Shown piece by piece: positions 23,215 through 34,103 of a stretch of 64,000 bases of DNA. This stretch comes from Chelonoidis abingdonii (taxonomy: Eukaryota > Chordata > Testudines > Testudinidae): assembly GCF_003597395.2 (NCBI RefSeq), contig NC_133770.1:86925642-86989641 (forward strand), written 5' to 3'. The translations under genes and the position numbers were made by a program. The notes beneath the pieces were generated by a model. The model was not told the DNA's origin and made no database searches. It was given only the letters and a program-made list of their open reading frames with translations. Numbering within the stretch: position 1 is the stretch's first letter; each line of letters starts with the position of its first letter.

Positions 23215-25960
23215 CCTCCACATAACCTCGACCTCCCAAACATGACTGGAATGTTGGTGTGAATGGGTATAGCTTGCTCTGGAAGGACAGACAAGGGAAA
23301 AAGGGAAGAGGTGTTGCCTTATACATTAAAAATGTACACACTTGGACTGAGGTAGAGATGGACATAGGAGACGGACGTGTTGAGAGTCTCTGGGTTAAGC
23401 TAAAAAGGGTAAAAAAACAAGGGTGATGTCATGCTAGGAGTCTACTACAGGCCACCTTACCAGGTGAAAGAGGCTTTTTTTAAGCCATTAACAAAATCAT
23501 CCAAAGCCCAAGGTTTGGTGGTGATGGGGGACTTCAACTATTCAGATATATGTTGGGAAAATAACACAGCGGGGCACAGACCATCTAATAAGTTCTTAGA
23601 CTGCATTGCTGACAACTTTCTATTTTAGAAGGTTGAAAAAGCTACTGGGGGGAAGCTGTTCTAGACTTGATTTTAACAAATAGGGAGGAACTCGTTGAGA
23701 ATTTGAGAGTAGAAGGCAGCTTGGGTGAAAGTGATCATGAAATCATAGAGTTCACAATTCTAAGGAAGGGTAGAATGGAGTACAGCAAAATAGAGACAAT
23801 GCATTTCAGGAAGGTGGATTTTGGTAAGCTCAGAGAGCTGATAGGTAAGGTCCTATGGTCCAATTGAGGGGAAAAATAACTGAGGAGAGTTAATAGTATT
23901 CCTTTGAAAAACGGCCAAGAGCCCAAAAGCAAGCTATTCCACTAGGTAGGAAAGATAGAAAATGTGGCACAAGACCACCTTGGCTTAACCATGAGATCTT
24001 GCATGATCTAAAAAATAAAAAAAAATAAAAAAGAGTCATATAAAAAATGGAAACTAGGACAAAATTACAAACGATGAATATAGGCAAACACAGGAATGCA
24101 GGATCAAGATTAGAAAGGCAAAGGCACAAAATGAGCTCAAACTAGCTAGAGAAATAAAGGGGAACAAGACAACTTTTTATCAATACATTAGAAGCAAGAG
24201 GAAGACCAAGGACAGGGTAGGCCCACTGCTTAGTGAAGAGGGAGAAACAGTAACAGGAAACTTGGAAATGGCAGAGATGCTTAATGACTTCTTTGTTTCG
24301 GTCTTCAATGAGAAGTCTGAAGGAATGCCTAACATAGTGAATGCTAATGGAGGGGGGTAGGTTTAGAAGATAAAATAAAAAAGAACAAGTTAAAAATCAC
24401 TTAGAAAAGTTAGATGCCTGCAAGTCACCAGGGCCTGATGAAATGCATCCTAGAATACTCAAGGAGTTAATAGAGGAGGTATCTGAGCCTCTAGCTATCA
24501 TCTTTGGAAAATCATGGGAGACAGGAAAGATTCCAGAAGACTGGAAAAGGGCAAATAGTGCTCATCTACAAAAAAGAAGACAAAAACAACCCAGGAAACT
24601 AGAGACCACTTGATTTAACTTCTGTGCCAGTGAAGATAATGGAGCAAGTAATTAAGGAAATCATCTGCAAACATTTGGAAGGTGGTAAGGTGATAGGGAA
24701 TAGTCAGCATGGATTTGTAAAGAACAAATTATGTCGAACAAATCTGATAGCTTTCTTTGATAGGATAACGAGTCTTGAGGATAAGGAAGAAGCGGTGGAT
24801 GTGGTATACCTAGACTTTAGTAGGCCATTTGATACAGTCTCGCATGATATTCTTAACAATAAGCTAGGCAAATACAATTTAGATGGGGCTACTATAAGGT
24901 GGGTGTATAACTGGCTAGATAACCGTACTCAGAGAGTAGTTATTAATGGTTCCCAATTCTGCTGGAAAGGTGTAACAAGTGGGGTTCCGCAGGGGTCTGG
25001 TTTGGGACTGGCTCTGTTCAATATCTTCATCAACGACTTAGACATTGGCATAGAAACTACACAGATTATTAAGTTTGCAGATGATACCAGACTGGAAGGG
25101 ACTGCAATTGCTTTGGAGGACAGGGTCATCATTCAAAATGACCGGGACAAATTGGAGAAATGGTCTGAGGTAAACAGGATGAAGTATAACAAAGACAAAT
25201 GCAAAGTGCTCCACTTAGGAAGGAACAATCAGTTTCACACATACAGAATGGGAAGAGACTGTCTAGGAATGAGTACAGCAGAAAGGGATCTTAGGGTTAT
25301 AGTGGACCACAAGCTAAATGAGTCAACAGTATGATGCTGTTGCAAAAAACGCAAACATGATTCTGGGATGCATTAACAGGTATGTTGTGAGCAAGGCACA
25401 AAAAGTCATTCTTCTGCTCTACTCTGCATTGGTTAGGCCTCGGCTGGAGTATTGTGTCCAGTTCTGGGCACCACATTTCAAGAAAGAAGTGGAGAAATTG
25501 GAGAGGGTCCAGAGAAGAGCAACAAGATGATTAAAGGTCTTGAGAACATGACCTACGAAGGAAGGCTGAAAGAATTGGGTTTGTTTAGTTTGGAAAAAAG
25601 AGAAGACAGAGGGGACATGATAGCAGTTTTCAGGTATCTAAAAGGGTGTCAAAAGGAGGAGGGAGAAAACTTTTTCACCTTAGCCTCTAAGGTCAGAACA
25701 AGAAGTAATGGTCTTAAACGGCAGCAAGGGAGGTTTAGGTTGGAGATTAGGAAAAAGTTCTTAACTGTCAGGGTGGTTAAACATTGGAATAAACTGCCTA
25801 GGGAGGCTGCGGAATCTCCATCTCTGGAGATATTTAAGAGCAGGTTAGAAAAATGTCTATCCAGGGTGGTCTAGACAGCATTTGGTCCTGCCATGAGGGC
25901 AGGGGACTGAAGTGCATGACCTCTCAAGGTCCCTTCCAGTCCTAGAACCTATGAATCATA
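23215..25960 (+). mobile_element. CR1 LINE, 5'-truncated, near-complete RT
   Basis: A plus-strand chicken-repeat-1-type LINE. The end of the endonuclease is at 23,431-23,628 (VYYRPPYQ and [14 protein letters not shown]). The RT is at 24,624-25,334, with YLDFSRPFDTVSH (motif A), SGVPQGSGLG (motif B) and the catalytic FADD (25,074-25,085). The C-terminal region LHLGRNN, then [15 protein letters not shown] (25,430-25,480), runs in a shifted frame. The last segment, to 25,872, has the RDMIAVFRYLKG block (here RGDMIAVFRYLKG). The 3' tail reads cccttccagtcctagaacctatgaatc. Frame breaks near 23,630, 23,870-24,620 and 25,330 show it is inactive. Its left end falls about 80 bp upstream of the ULK4 exon 11 acceptor. 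Confidence 0.93.
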
Positions 25961-26584
25961 ATTCCCATTCGTGAGGGGAAAGTGTCAAGGCTGACAGGGA
26001 CAATATTTGTTCCATCAATCCAATGTATACTTCCTGTTTTTAAATCTCCCATAATAGCTTGGTTTTTATCCTCACCATCAACCCTCCAAACCAAAGGATG
26101 TAGTCATATTAAAATCCCATCTCCTAAATGTGATGAGTCACCACACAATATCTCAAGGGGGTTAACTTGCTGGATTGCAATTCACTTTATACTGTTCTTC
26201 CATTCTCACTGCTGGCTGTTTAGAGCTGAGAAGTACTGAAACTGACAAGTATTCTGATAATTTTTGTATTCATTCTTTTCATTTTCAAAATACTGCTTGT
26301 TCATAAAATTTTTTACAGAGTCACCAGGAAGATTAGGAGGACACACAAGGGGAGACCAGGGTGTTGTGATAAAAACAAATTCACTGCTGAACTCATTATT
26401 GGTAGATTAACCTAGCTAGGTGTTTGGATTTTTACCCCAGTGTAATCCTTGCTTTGGACAGATCTTTCTGCTAGATTAGTGAATGGTGAGGGAGGCTGTT
26501 TCTGAAACAATCAAGTTTCTGCTTCATGTGGACAGAAACTAAGCCTCTTACATGAAAAATGCATCTCTCCTGCCTTGGGGCAAA

Positions 26585-26630
<46 letters not shown>

Positions 26631-27189
26631 AGGGCCCCACTAACTAAAACTTATCATTTCAGTTTTTATTTAATGACTCCTGTGGCACATTGCACAAATA
26701 GCACACATAGCGACTGAGCCTGTGCAGCACAACTGACAGGTCTTTGCAGGCACTATATGTTGGCCTGGCTGAAACTGCAAGCTTAAAACACTCCACCCTA
26801 TTAAGAAGCAATTAAAAATTGCTTAAGTGGCAAAGAGCATTTGTGCATACATAAAGCAACAAAAGAATACAACTAATGAACAACGGATAAACCTCAATTT
26901 TTCTAATCCTGTTTAGCCAAATAGCCCAGAGACTACAAGATATTGCTATGAAAAACAGTAAAATAAAGCAATATTTAAATTGTGGGCTACATCTCCTCTT
27001 GAGGGTTTCTTTATACTAACTACCTAAACACAATTTTCCATACAGAATCATGAGACACTCTGCTTGTGTACAAATACTGCATTCTAACCTGCACTCTTTT
27101 AATTAAAAAAATAACACATTTAAGAAGATACTACATACATTCTCTCTTTTATAGCTTGTTTTTTTAAATTGGTCTTTAGTTCTTCATAC
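25961..27189. other. ULK4 intron between CR1 and exon 10
   Basis: Apart from the CA repeat, this holds AT-rich intron with no recognised gene or repeat. Confidence 0.55.
26591..26628. repeat. (CA)19 microsatellite
   Basis: Thirty-eight bases of pure CA repeat in ULK4 intron sequence. Confidence 0.98.
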
Positions 27190-27259
27190 CTCAGAAGAAA
27201 TATGGACTCATTTGATTCACCATCAGGTGCACTTTTAGGCCGCAACTCAGATGGATGTT
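27190..27259 (-). CDS. ULK4: ULK4 coding exon 10 (linker)
   Basis: A 70-nt exon on the minus strand reading HPSELRPKSAPDGESNESIF and LL, matching the ENPTEFRPKS...NESMFLL block of mammalian ULK4. The acceptor AACAG is on the intron side from 27,260 and the donor GTATG is at 27,185-27,189. Phases 1 in and 2 out agree with the exons on either side. Confidence 0.93.
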
Positions 27260-27417
27260 CTGTTAAAAGCAAAATGAAAACATGTAAGTCATATTTATTT
27301 AAAGATTAAAAGGAATAAAATGTATGGAACAGGCATACTGTTGGGATTACAAGGCTGATCGGATTTACAGAACACGCTCATCTGAAATGAGACAATATTA
27401 GCAATACATAATCTTAC

Positions 27418-27536
27418 CTAGTTTGAAAGATTTAAGCTGCTTATTATCTGTTCGTGAGGATGACATGTCATTCGAAGTTTTATGGGTATCCAATGGGTCC
27501 TTGGTATCTCTAGATACAAACAACTCTGTGGTTTCA
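27418..27536 (-). CDS. ULK4: ULK4 coding exon 9 (linker)
   Basis: A 119-nt exon reading ETTELFVSRDTKDPLDTHKT and then SNDMSSSRTDNKQLKSFKL on the minus strand. The sequence is poorly conserved, as expected of the ULK4 linker, so the call rests mainly on exact phase agreement (2 in, 1 out), an open frame and good splice sites. The acceptor is TTAAACAG (intron side from 27,537) and the donor GTAAGAT (27,411-27,417). A repeat insertion begins only 16 bp into the upstream intron. Confidence 0.85.
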
Positions 27537-27567
27537 CTGTTTAATAAGAGATGCTAGTTAGATACTA

Positions 27568-27759
27568 AGTATCAGAGGGGTAGCTGTGTTAGTCTGGATC
27601 TGTAAAAGCAGCAAAGAACAAAGAATCCTGTGCCGCCTTATAGACTAACAGACGTATTGGAGCATGAGTTTTCGTGGGTGAATACCCACTTCGTCAGATG
27701 CATGAAAGCTCATGCTCCAAAACGTCTGTTAGTCTATAAGGCGGCACAGGATTCTTTGC
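27568..27759. mobile_element. Foldback repeat beside ULK4 exon 9, with 16-bp TSD
   Basis: A 192-bp insertion between perfect 16-bp direct repeats, tgctagttagatacta at 27,552-27,567 and 27,760-27,775. It belongs to a repeat family common in turtles (gtgttagtctggatctgtaa; cacttcgtcagatgcatg). Two long arms, about 27,619-27,675 and 27,703-27,758, are reverse complements and could form a hairpin around cgtgggtgaatacccacttcg. The outer 50 bp of the left arm has no counterpart on the right, so the right end is truncated. A 16-bp duplication is longer than hAT (8 bp) or Harbinger (3 bp) elements make. Confidence 0.85.
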
Positions 27760-28032
27760 TGCTAGTTAGATACTATTTACTTAACACACTTCAAAAAAAT
27801 CAATGTTTTTATATTTGCACTAGTGTTCACAACAGTGATAGATAAGTTTCAAGAGACAAGATTCAAGATACGTTTGTGCTATAAAAGTATAACAATTTTT
27901 AAACATTTTTATAAATTAAAATATAAAAACAAATGACGACCAGAAAACAGTTTTTTGTTGTTTTTTTTAATAGTAAAAAGGATATTTGTCTACTTATATT
28001 ATAAAATGTTATTTTCACTGTACATATTGTAC

Positions 28033-28128
28033 CTTGAGCTTATGTCCTGGCTATTTGCGGAATCATCATCATATCTGCTGAAAGCATCTTTCCAGAATGG
28101 ATGCTGTAACACGTCTGTCCAGTTCAAT
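28033..28128 (-). CDS. ULK4: ULK4 coding exon 8 (end of kinase domain)
   Basis: A 96-nt exon on the minus strand reading LNWTDVLQHPFWKDAFSRYD and ending DDSANSQDISS plus two bases. TDVLQHPFWK is the last helix of the kinase C-lobe (the LLxHPFW motif). The acceptor TTACAAAG is on the intron side from 28,129 and the donor GTACAA is at 28,027-28,032. The human protein has LTWTRLLQHSFWKKAF at this place. Confidence 0.95.
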
Positions 28129-28605
28129 CTTTGTAATACAACAGAATAAAGATACTGAAACAGCACTACAGTATAGTACCATGATTTAATATTCTATGAG
28201 TTTCTCAGCAACTGACAAACCTGTTATTATGTAACAATAATCATACCATTTATAAGTCACAAGCCCAGTAAAATAGATATTTTAACTGCTTTCTTCTCCC
28301 ACTTGCAAAATAAGTTTGGACTGATTTTAAATTTTACAAGATTCTAAAATTGCCATCAGTACCATTATCCTGATGTTTATTTGTTTAGTACTGATTATTA
28401 GAGTAATTTAATCAAAACGCTCAGCACAAATCTTTGTACAAGAACAATATTAATTAACTGCAACATATTCAAAAAACAGACAGTTACATCTTCTTGCAGA
28501 TGTAATCTGCAAAATGTCATAAATTCAGTATTGCAATAGTCATCGCTTTTCAGAAGAGGAGAAAACATAATATGTGATTAATTGTCCTGGATTAGACTAC
28601 TTTAC

Positions 28606-28681
28606 CTCTTTTGAGGATCCTTTTGAAGCAAACCATCCAGCAAACTAAGGAAGTGTGAAGACGGATTGGGAAGAGCAGAAC
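28606..28681 (-). CDS. ULK4: ULK4 coding exon 7 (kinase C-lobe)
   Basis: A 76-nt exon reading SALPNPSSHFLSLLDGLLQK and DPQKR on the minus strand. LLDGLLQKDPQKR is the conserved C-lobe block in which the arginine pairs with the APE glutamate in protein kinases. The acceptor is TTTACAG (intron side from 28,682) and the donor GTAAA (28,601-28,605). Phases 1 in and 2 out. Confidence 0.95.
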
Positions 28682-28964
28682 CTGTAAACAGACAAACTTC
28701 AAATAATAGAATGAATTTTGCCTAAAACTAGAATGATTATATGAATAATAGAAGAAATATAGAGTGCATATATAGGTCCTGTTCCTGTTAGTCACTAAAG
28801 TCAATGGATATACGTGGGTACAGAGGTCTGTCTACTTGTATATGATAACACAACCACAACCTAAGACAGAAGCTTCCAGTAACTAAGCAGCAGTAATTTT
28901 AAAAGTTTCTAAAAGGAAATATTCACTGGGACAATTCTCATACAGTATAAAAGAAATGGTTACT

Positions 28965-29330
28965 CACCCTGTGCAGTAAATGTAGTTCCTCAAGATGTGT
29001 CCCTCTATGGGTACCCACCCTAGGTGCATTTGCACCCACTGTGCATTTGATTGGAAATTTCTCAAGGCAGTGTCCATTTAGCTCATGCATGTACACTAGT
29101 CAGTCTTGTGCCATTGTTATATAGCATGGCATGGGTGGACCACCCTCAGTTCCTTCTCTACAGCAAAGCCCTACAGCAGAGAACACCAAAGCACAGACGG
29201 AGGAGTGAGAGTGAAGGAGCATCCATAGAGGCCACATCTTGAAGAAATGCAGTTACTGCACAGAGTGAGAAACCACTTATTCTTCGAGTAGTGTCCCTAT
29301 GGGTTCTCCACTTTAGGTGGTTATTGAGTA
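28965..29330. repeat. Left terminal repeats of the DIRS-like element
   Basis: Begins with ggttactcaccctgtgcagt and contains a block (29,000-29,033) that recurs in diverged form at 29,288-29,322 (tgtccctatgggt...ttaggtg). Part of it (29,117-29,155) is the reverse complement of sequence at about 35,420-35,460 at the other end. A diverged relative of this end is also found at 47,483-47,560. Confidence 0.7.
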
Positions 29331-29339
29331 GCTCCCCCT

Positions 29340-29760
29340 TTAAGGAGGAGGCGACGGCTTCGGAGTCGAGTCCAGTACAGAAGAAAGTACTTCCAATATG
29401 GTGTTTGACTCTGCTGCAGAGTCACAAGTTATTGCACAGTTTTCAGCAAATGTATGCACAGAAGCCCAAGAAGCAGCTTTACATATTTCAGTAATGGACA
29501 GCTTTTTGACAAATGCCATAGAAGTGGAAATGAATTTCATACAGTGAGTTCGTATGTCCAAAGTTGTTTGAATATTATGCGATTTGTAGCAATTAATTCA
29601 GTCAGATATCCACTTGGAAAGTCTTTGATTAGAGATTGCAGATCCTTTGATCTATCTGCAAGTGAGACAAACAATTTTGGGTCTTTCTGATGGGTTTAGA
29701 GTTCTATCCTGACAGAACGCCAGGGCTTTCCTGACATCAAGGGTGTGCAACAATGCCTCT
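29340..29760 (-). pseudogene. DIRS tyrosine recombinase, C-terminal remnant
   Basis: On the minus strand the first block (about 29,730-29,610) reads HTLDVRKALAFCQDRT, a stop, then PKLFVSLADRS. The second (29,561-29,340) reads IRTHCMKFISTSMAFVKKLS and then ITEICKAASWASVHTF. The ICKAASWASVHTF segment is what I expect near the end of DIRS recombinases, just before the active-site tyrosine. Here the sequence continues FAENCAI, where related elements have FxRFY, so the catalytic tyrosine appears to be lost. Inactive. Confidence 0.65.
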
Positions 29761-29904
29761 TGTTTATCTAGGTGACGTTTAGGGTGGAAGACTGGCAGGT
29801 GAATGGGTTGATTAATATGGAATTAAGAGGTAACTGTTACCCACAGTTTTCAGAACCCAAAGCAGTGGTAATTTAACTGTTTCTCTCCAGGTCATGTCAG
29901 GAAT

Positions 29905-30590
29905 AAATCATTGGGGACACAGTTCCTTCCTCGGTCTGATAAATGCTTGATAAAAACAAGAGTGCCTTTACATAAAACTACTTTTTTTATTAGGTCTCAA
30001 GCACACACACACGGTAGGTTCAGAACACCCCAAACATTTATATAGACCGAGATGGGTTCGAGTGATTAGCAACCAGGCTTCTGGGGGCCTTCCTTCTGTC
30101 CAGTTGCTGGGAAGTTTAGGTATCAGCTCCTTGCCTAAAGAAAAGCTTGCTCAGACTGCTCCGAAGCATGCTCTCTCATTAACTCTATAGATTTTCTCCG
30201 GACAAAGCACATAACTCATAATAGCCTCTAATAGGCTATTTCCTTCGCAACAGCCAATAATAATTCATTATTATCCTTATCAAAGCAGCTTCAGAAATAA
30301 TAAATAATAAAAGTAATAATCTTACAAACAGACAACCAGAATCAAGGTCAGTTTTCCACTCCCCACCCCCTGCCTCCCTCTCCCACCATGATTCTGTCCT
30401 TTTCACTTTATCTATCCCAGTCAGTAAAACTGCAGCTTACAGCTCTTTTTGTCTGCCTAAGCAAGGCCAGATTTTTCTCCTGACTCTATGGTGTCCTCGA
30501 TTCTAACTGCCATGGGAGGTGCGGGGAGGAGAGAAGCGATGCTAAGTGCACAAGATGATGGCAGATTATATCAAATCCAGTTCTCTCACA
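29905..30590 (-). mobile_element. Probable solo LTR inserted in the DIRS-like element
   Basis: A block that interrupts the DIRS-like sequence and has LTR features on the minus strand: a TATATAA-type box near 30,041 and an AATAAA signal near 29,983. It ends near 30,590 with ctctcacaaca on the plus strand. No internal coding region or second LTR is present. Exact ends and target duplication were not resolved. Confidence 0.45.
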
Positions 30591-31579
30591 ACAATGTTAG
30601 GTAGAAATTTGACCTTATCCTTAAAAAATACTGTGAAAGGAGGGCATGCCATAATGGCTCTAATTTCCTCAACTTGTCATTGCTGACATGATGGCCATCA
30701 AGAATGCCATTTTCACTGAAAAATGGAGAAGCAAGCAGGCAGCCATCAGTTTAAATGGTGGCCTCGTAAGGCATTTAAGAACCAGACTGAGTCCCCAAAC
30801 CAGAGTATGATGCTTGACTGACAGAAAGATTTCCGAGCCCCCCTAGGAACCTCACTGTCATTGGGTGAGCAAAACAGGAAGGAATAAAGGGTGGGAATAA
30901 CGCTCTGCTGGAGAATATAAAGCCATGATGGCTGCCAGGTGGATAGTAATGAAGCTCAGCGACAGCCCTAAACTTTTTAGAGCTAGGACACAGATCAGTA
31001 TATCTGGCAGCAATGAGGTTGTCAGTGGAATACATTTGAGGTCGCACCAACAGACAAGTCTTGTCCATTTTTAAGAGTATGGGTAGTAGATCATTTTCTG
31101 CTGTGTAATACTATTATTCTTACCTCCTCAGAGCAGGTTGTCTCTAATCCTGTGAATCATCAATCAACCATGCTTTGAGATTAAGAACTTCGAGGTTGGG
31201 ATGTAGGATCTTTCTGCCTTCCTGGAAGAGGAGATGAAGATTGGCCTCAGAGTGATCAGTGAGCAAACGACCAGCTGTATTATGTAAGGAAACCATGTGT
31301 GTCAGGGCCAGCTTGGAAATATTAGGATAACTCTGGCTTTATCTTTTTATTTTCAGTAGAACTTTGGCTATTAGAGGAGTCAGTGGGAACGCACTGAGGT
31401 GATCAGACAACTAATGAAGGTGAAAGGCAACCCTCAGGGATCGGTGAACCAGCCTGCCTCTGGAGCAAAACTGGGCACATTTCTGGTTTATCACTGTGGC
31501 AAACAAGTCTATCTGGGGGATGCTGAAATTATTTCCCTCTTGTAATATTGGAAGAAGTGCCTGCTAAATGTATCTGTGA

Positions 31580-32578
31580 TCACATCCTGAACCCCTGGAA
31601 GACAACGACCTGCTTGCGTATACACAAGTTACAAAGCTTGACAGCCTCTGCACAGAGGGAGGAGGATCTTGATCCTCCCTGCCAGTTGATATAAAACAAA
31701 GGTTTGGGGGCTGTGCTGGATTGTCTTGCTATGTCAGAAAGGGCCACAAATCTGTGTAGTGCTTTGGCTCTTGCTGTTACTAAATGGAGATGAGCTCCCA
31801 TGAATTCCAAGTTTTGTACATGGCTCAGAGTGAATTTTTGAATGTTCAATTGTAGGCCCAATTTGAGGAAGAGATCTATGGCTTCAAAAGTTACCCATGA
31901 AGTGACCCTTCAGCAGCCAATCATCCAGATAACAGGCCACTGAAATACCTTGCCTGCAGAGCCGAACCACTACTACTGACATGACCTTCAAAAAGACCCT
32001 CAGGGCAGATGACAGGTCAAAAAGGAGCATCCTGTTCTGAAAGTTGTCCTGGCCAATAGTAAAATATAGGAATAATTTGTGAGATGGGTGGATCGCAATG
32101 TGGAAATATGCATCTAGAAAGTCAGGGGCTGAGAACCAATTCCTTTGATCTAGTGACAGAATTATCACCTGCAAATGTCACCATTTTGAATTTTGGTGCT
32201 TTCATGTAAGTGTTGAGTAGCCTCAAATCTAGAATGGGTCTCTAACTGCCATTCTTTTTTTGGTACCAGGAAGTACCTTAAATAAAATCCCTTTCCTCTA
32301 TGCTGCATGAGAACTGGTTCTATAGTAACCAAGTACAGAAGAGAGTCCATTTCTTCATGAAGCAAGCTCTCATGAGAGGAGTCCCTAAAGAGGCATTGGG
32401 CAGGGCAGTTGGTTGGTGGAAGGGTCGTAAAATGGATGGCGTACTCCGGGGAGATTATCTCCACAAACAAGTGGGTTTTGGAGGTCGACTCTGAAGCCTG
32501 CCTGAAGTGGTAAAAGGTGGTCACTGAAGGGAGGAAGACAGCTGAATTGGTGCAGCTGGTAAGGGTGAGGATGATCAT
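31580..32578 (-). pseudogene. DIRS-like reverse transcriptase / RNase H remnant
   Basis: Three consecutive minus-strand open stretches in different frames. 32,578-32,165 ends with HRGKGFYLRYFLVPKKEWQL, the start of the RT fingers. 32,174-31,884 carries WFSAPDFLDAYFHIAIHP (motif A) and YLDDWLL (31,911-31,931), the catalytic motif. 31,861-31,580 continues with MGLQLNIQKFTLSHVQNLEF, the thumb/connection. Methionine/leucine-rich changes and at least two frameshifts separate them. YLDDWLL and the DAYFHIxIHP block are characteristic of DIRS RTs rather than CR1 (FADD in this window). Confidence 0.8.
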
Positions 32579-32852
32579 TCAAGACCTCAACCTGCCCATC
32601 AAATTGCTACTTCGAGTTGGAAGGGTATGAGGTCAAAGGCTGAGAGGTGGATGGTTTCTGTCTTTGGAATTTTAGTCTCTTTTGATGTGGTTCACACAAC
32701 CTCTAGGAGGCTGGGAATTGCACAGGATCTCTGAGCCATCTGTGTCTTGCTAAACTTTCTCTATACACTTGCCTATAAGAGAACACAAACTAACCCTGGA
32801 GTCCTTTAACGTGCTCAGAGATTCATCCATGCTATCTGAAAACAGTTTAGAC

Positions 32853-33669
32853 TATGGGTCTCAAACACGCATGCGGCCTGCGAGGCTCTTGCATGTGGCC
32901 CTCCAAGCTCCCCTTGCCCACCCTGCCGCCCCTCTGCCTACCCGCGGGATTGCCCCCTGTGGTGCTGTGAGTCCTGCCCCACTCTCTGAAGCAACTGGCA
33001 GCACGCCCCTTTGGTCCAGGGGACAAGGGGGAAGGAGGCGGGAGGCAGAGGGCTCCTGCATTGCCTCCTTCTAGGCACTGCCTCCCGCAGCTCCCATTGG
33101 CTGGGAACAGGGAACCACAGCCAATGGGAGCTTCGTGGGAGGTACCCAGAGGAGCAGCAAGAGCAGCGCATGCACAGAACCCTGAGCCCCTCCTCCTCCC
33201 CCAGGGGCTGCAGGGACACAGTTCCAGCTGCTTCCTGGAACGGAGTAGCACGGGGCCGAGGCAGGCAGGTAGGCAGGGAGGGAGCCTGCCCTGGCCCCAA
33301 TGTGCACCGTTGCCACCCCAGAGCCACTTTAGGTAAGCTGCGCCAGGCTGCAGCTTGCACCCTGAACCCCTCCTGCACCCCAACTCCCTGCCCTGAGCCC
33401 CCTGCCACATCCTGCGCCCCAACTCCCTGCCCTGAGCCCCGCTGCACCCTGCACCCTTTCTGCACCCCCTGGGGCAGTGCTGGGGTGGGGATTTCGGGGA
33501 AGGGATTGGAATGGGGCAGGAAAGGGGTGGGAAGAGGTGGGGTCTAATGGAAGGGGTGGAGTGGGGGCAGGGCCAGAGGCAGCAAGGGGTGTGTGTCAGT
33601 GATGTGGCCCTCGGTTCAATGCACTAGTCCTCATGTGGCCCTCGTGGTCATTTGAGTTTGAGACCTCTG
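32853..33669. mobile_element. hAT-type element nested in the DIRS-like element
   Basis: An 817-bp GC-rich insertion with perfect 8-bp target duplications, gtttagac at 32,845-32,852 and 33,670-33,677. Its ends read GGGTCTCAAAC and GTTTGAGACC, an inverted pair. The gcatgcggcc / tgtggccctc text just inside each end also matches in inverted fashion. No transposase. The open frames of 150-190 codons on both strands come from its GC bias. It lies between the gag-like and RT parts of the DIRS-like element. Confidence 0.9.
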
Positions 33670-34103
33670 GTTTAGACCCCCTGAAAGGGAAGTCTTCCAC
33701 TGTATTCTGGACTTCTTTTGGAAATCTGGAGCCAGAAGTCCCTCTCAATTACCACCATAGAGATTGAACGGGTAGCAGTATCAGCAGCACCGAGTAAGGC
33801 TTGTAGTGAAGTTCTGGAAGGCAGCTGGCTGTCTGCAATAAATTGCCTGTAATTGCTCTCTACACTCTGCCGGTAAGCGGTCAACAAAAAAAAGAGTTCA
33901 GTTTGGTGTAATTTATGATATTTCACCATTAATGTCTAGTACTTGGCAATTCTAAATTGTAAGAGGCTGATAAGATTTTCTACCAAGTAGGTCTAAACGC
34001 TTCTGATCTTTGTCACAGGCATAGATTTAGTGTGGTGCTGCCTTCCTCATTTGTTAACTGCATTGACCACAAAGAGTTAGGAGAGTAATGAGAAAATAAA
34101 ACC

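Noticed and set aside
24624..25334. An intact reverse transcriptase gene (236 codons)
   Set aside because: It is only the RT segment of a CR1 copy that is frameshifted on both sides, so it is a dead LINE and not a host gene.
32847..33547. Open frames of 175-191 codons at the hAT element inside the DIRS-like element
   Set aside because: They are confined to, or just cross the edge of, a GC-rich insertion with an 8-bp duplication, and lack any recognisable domain.
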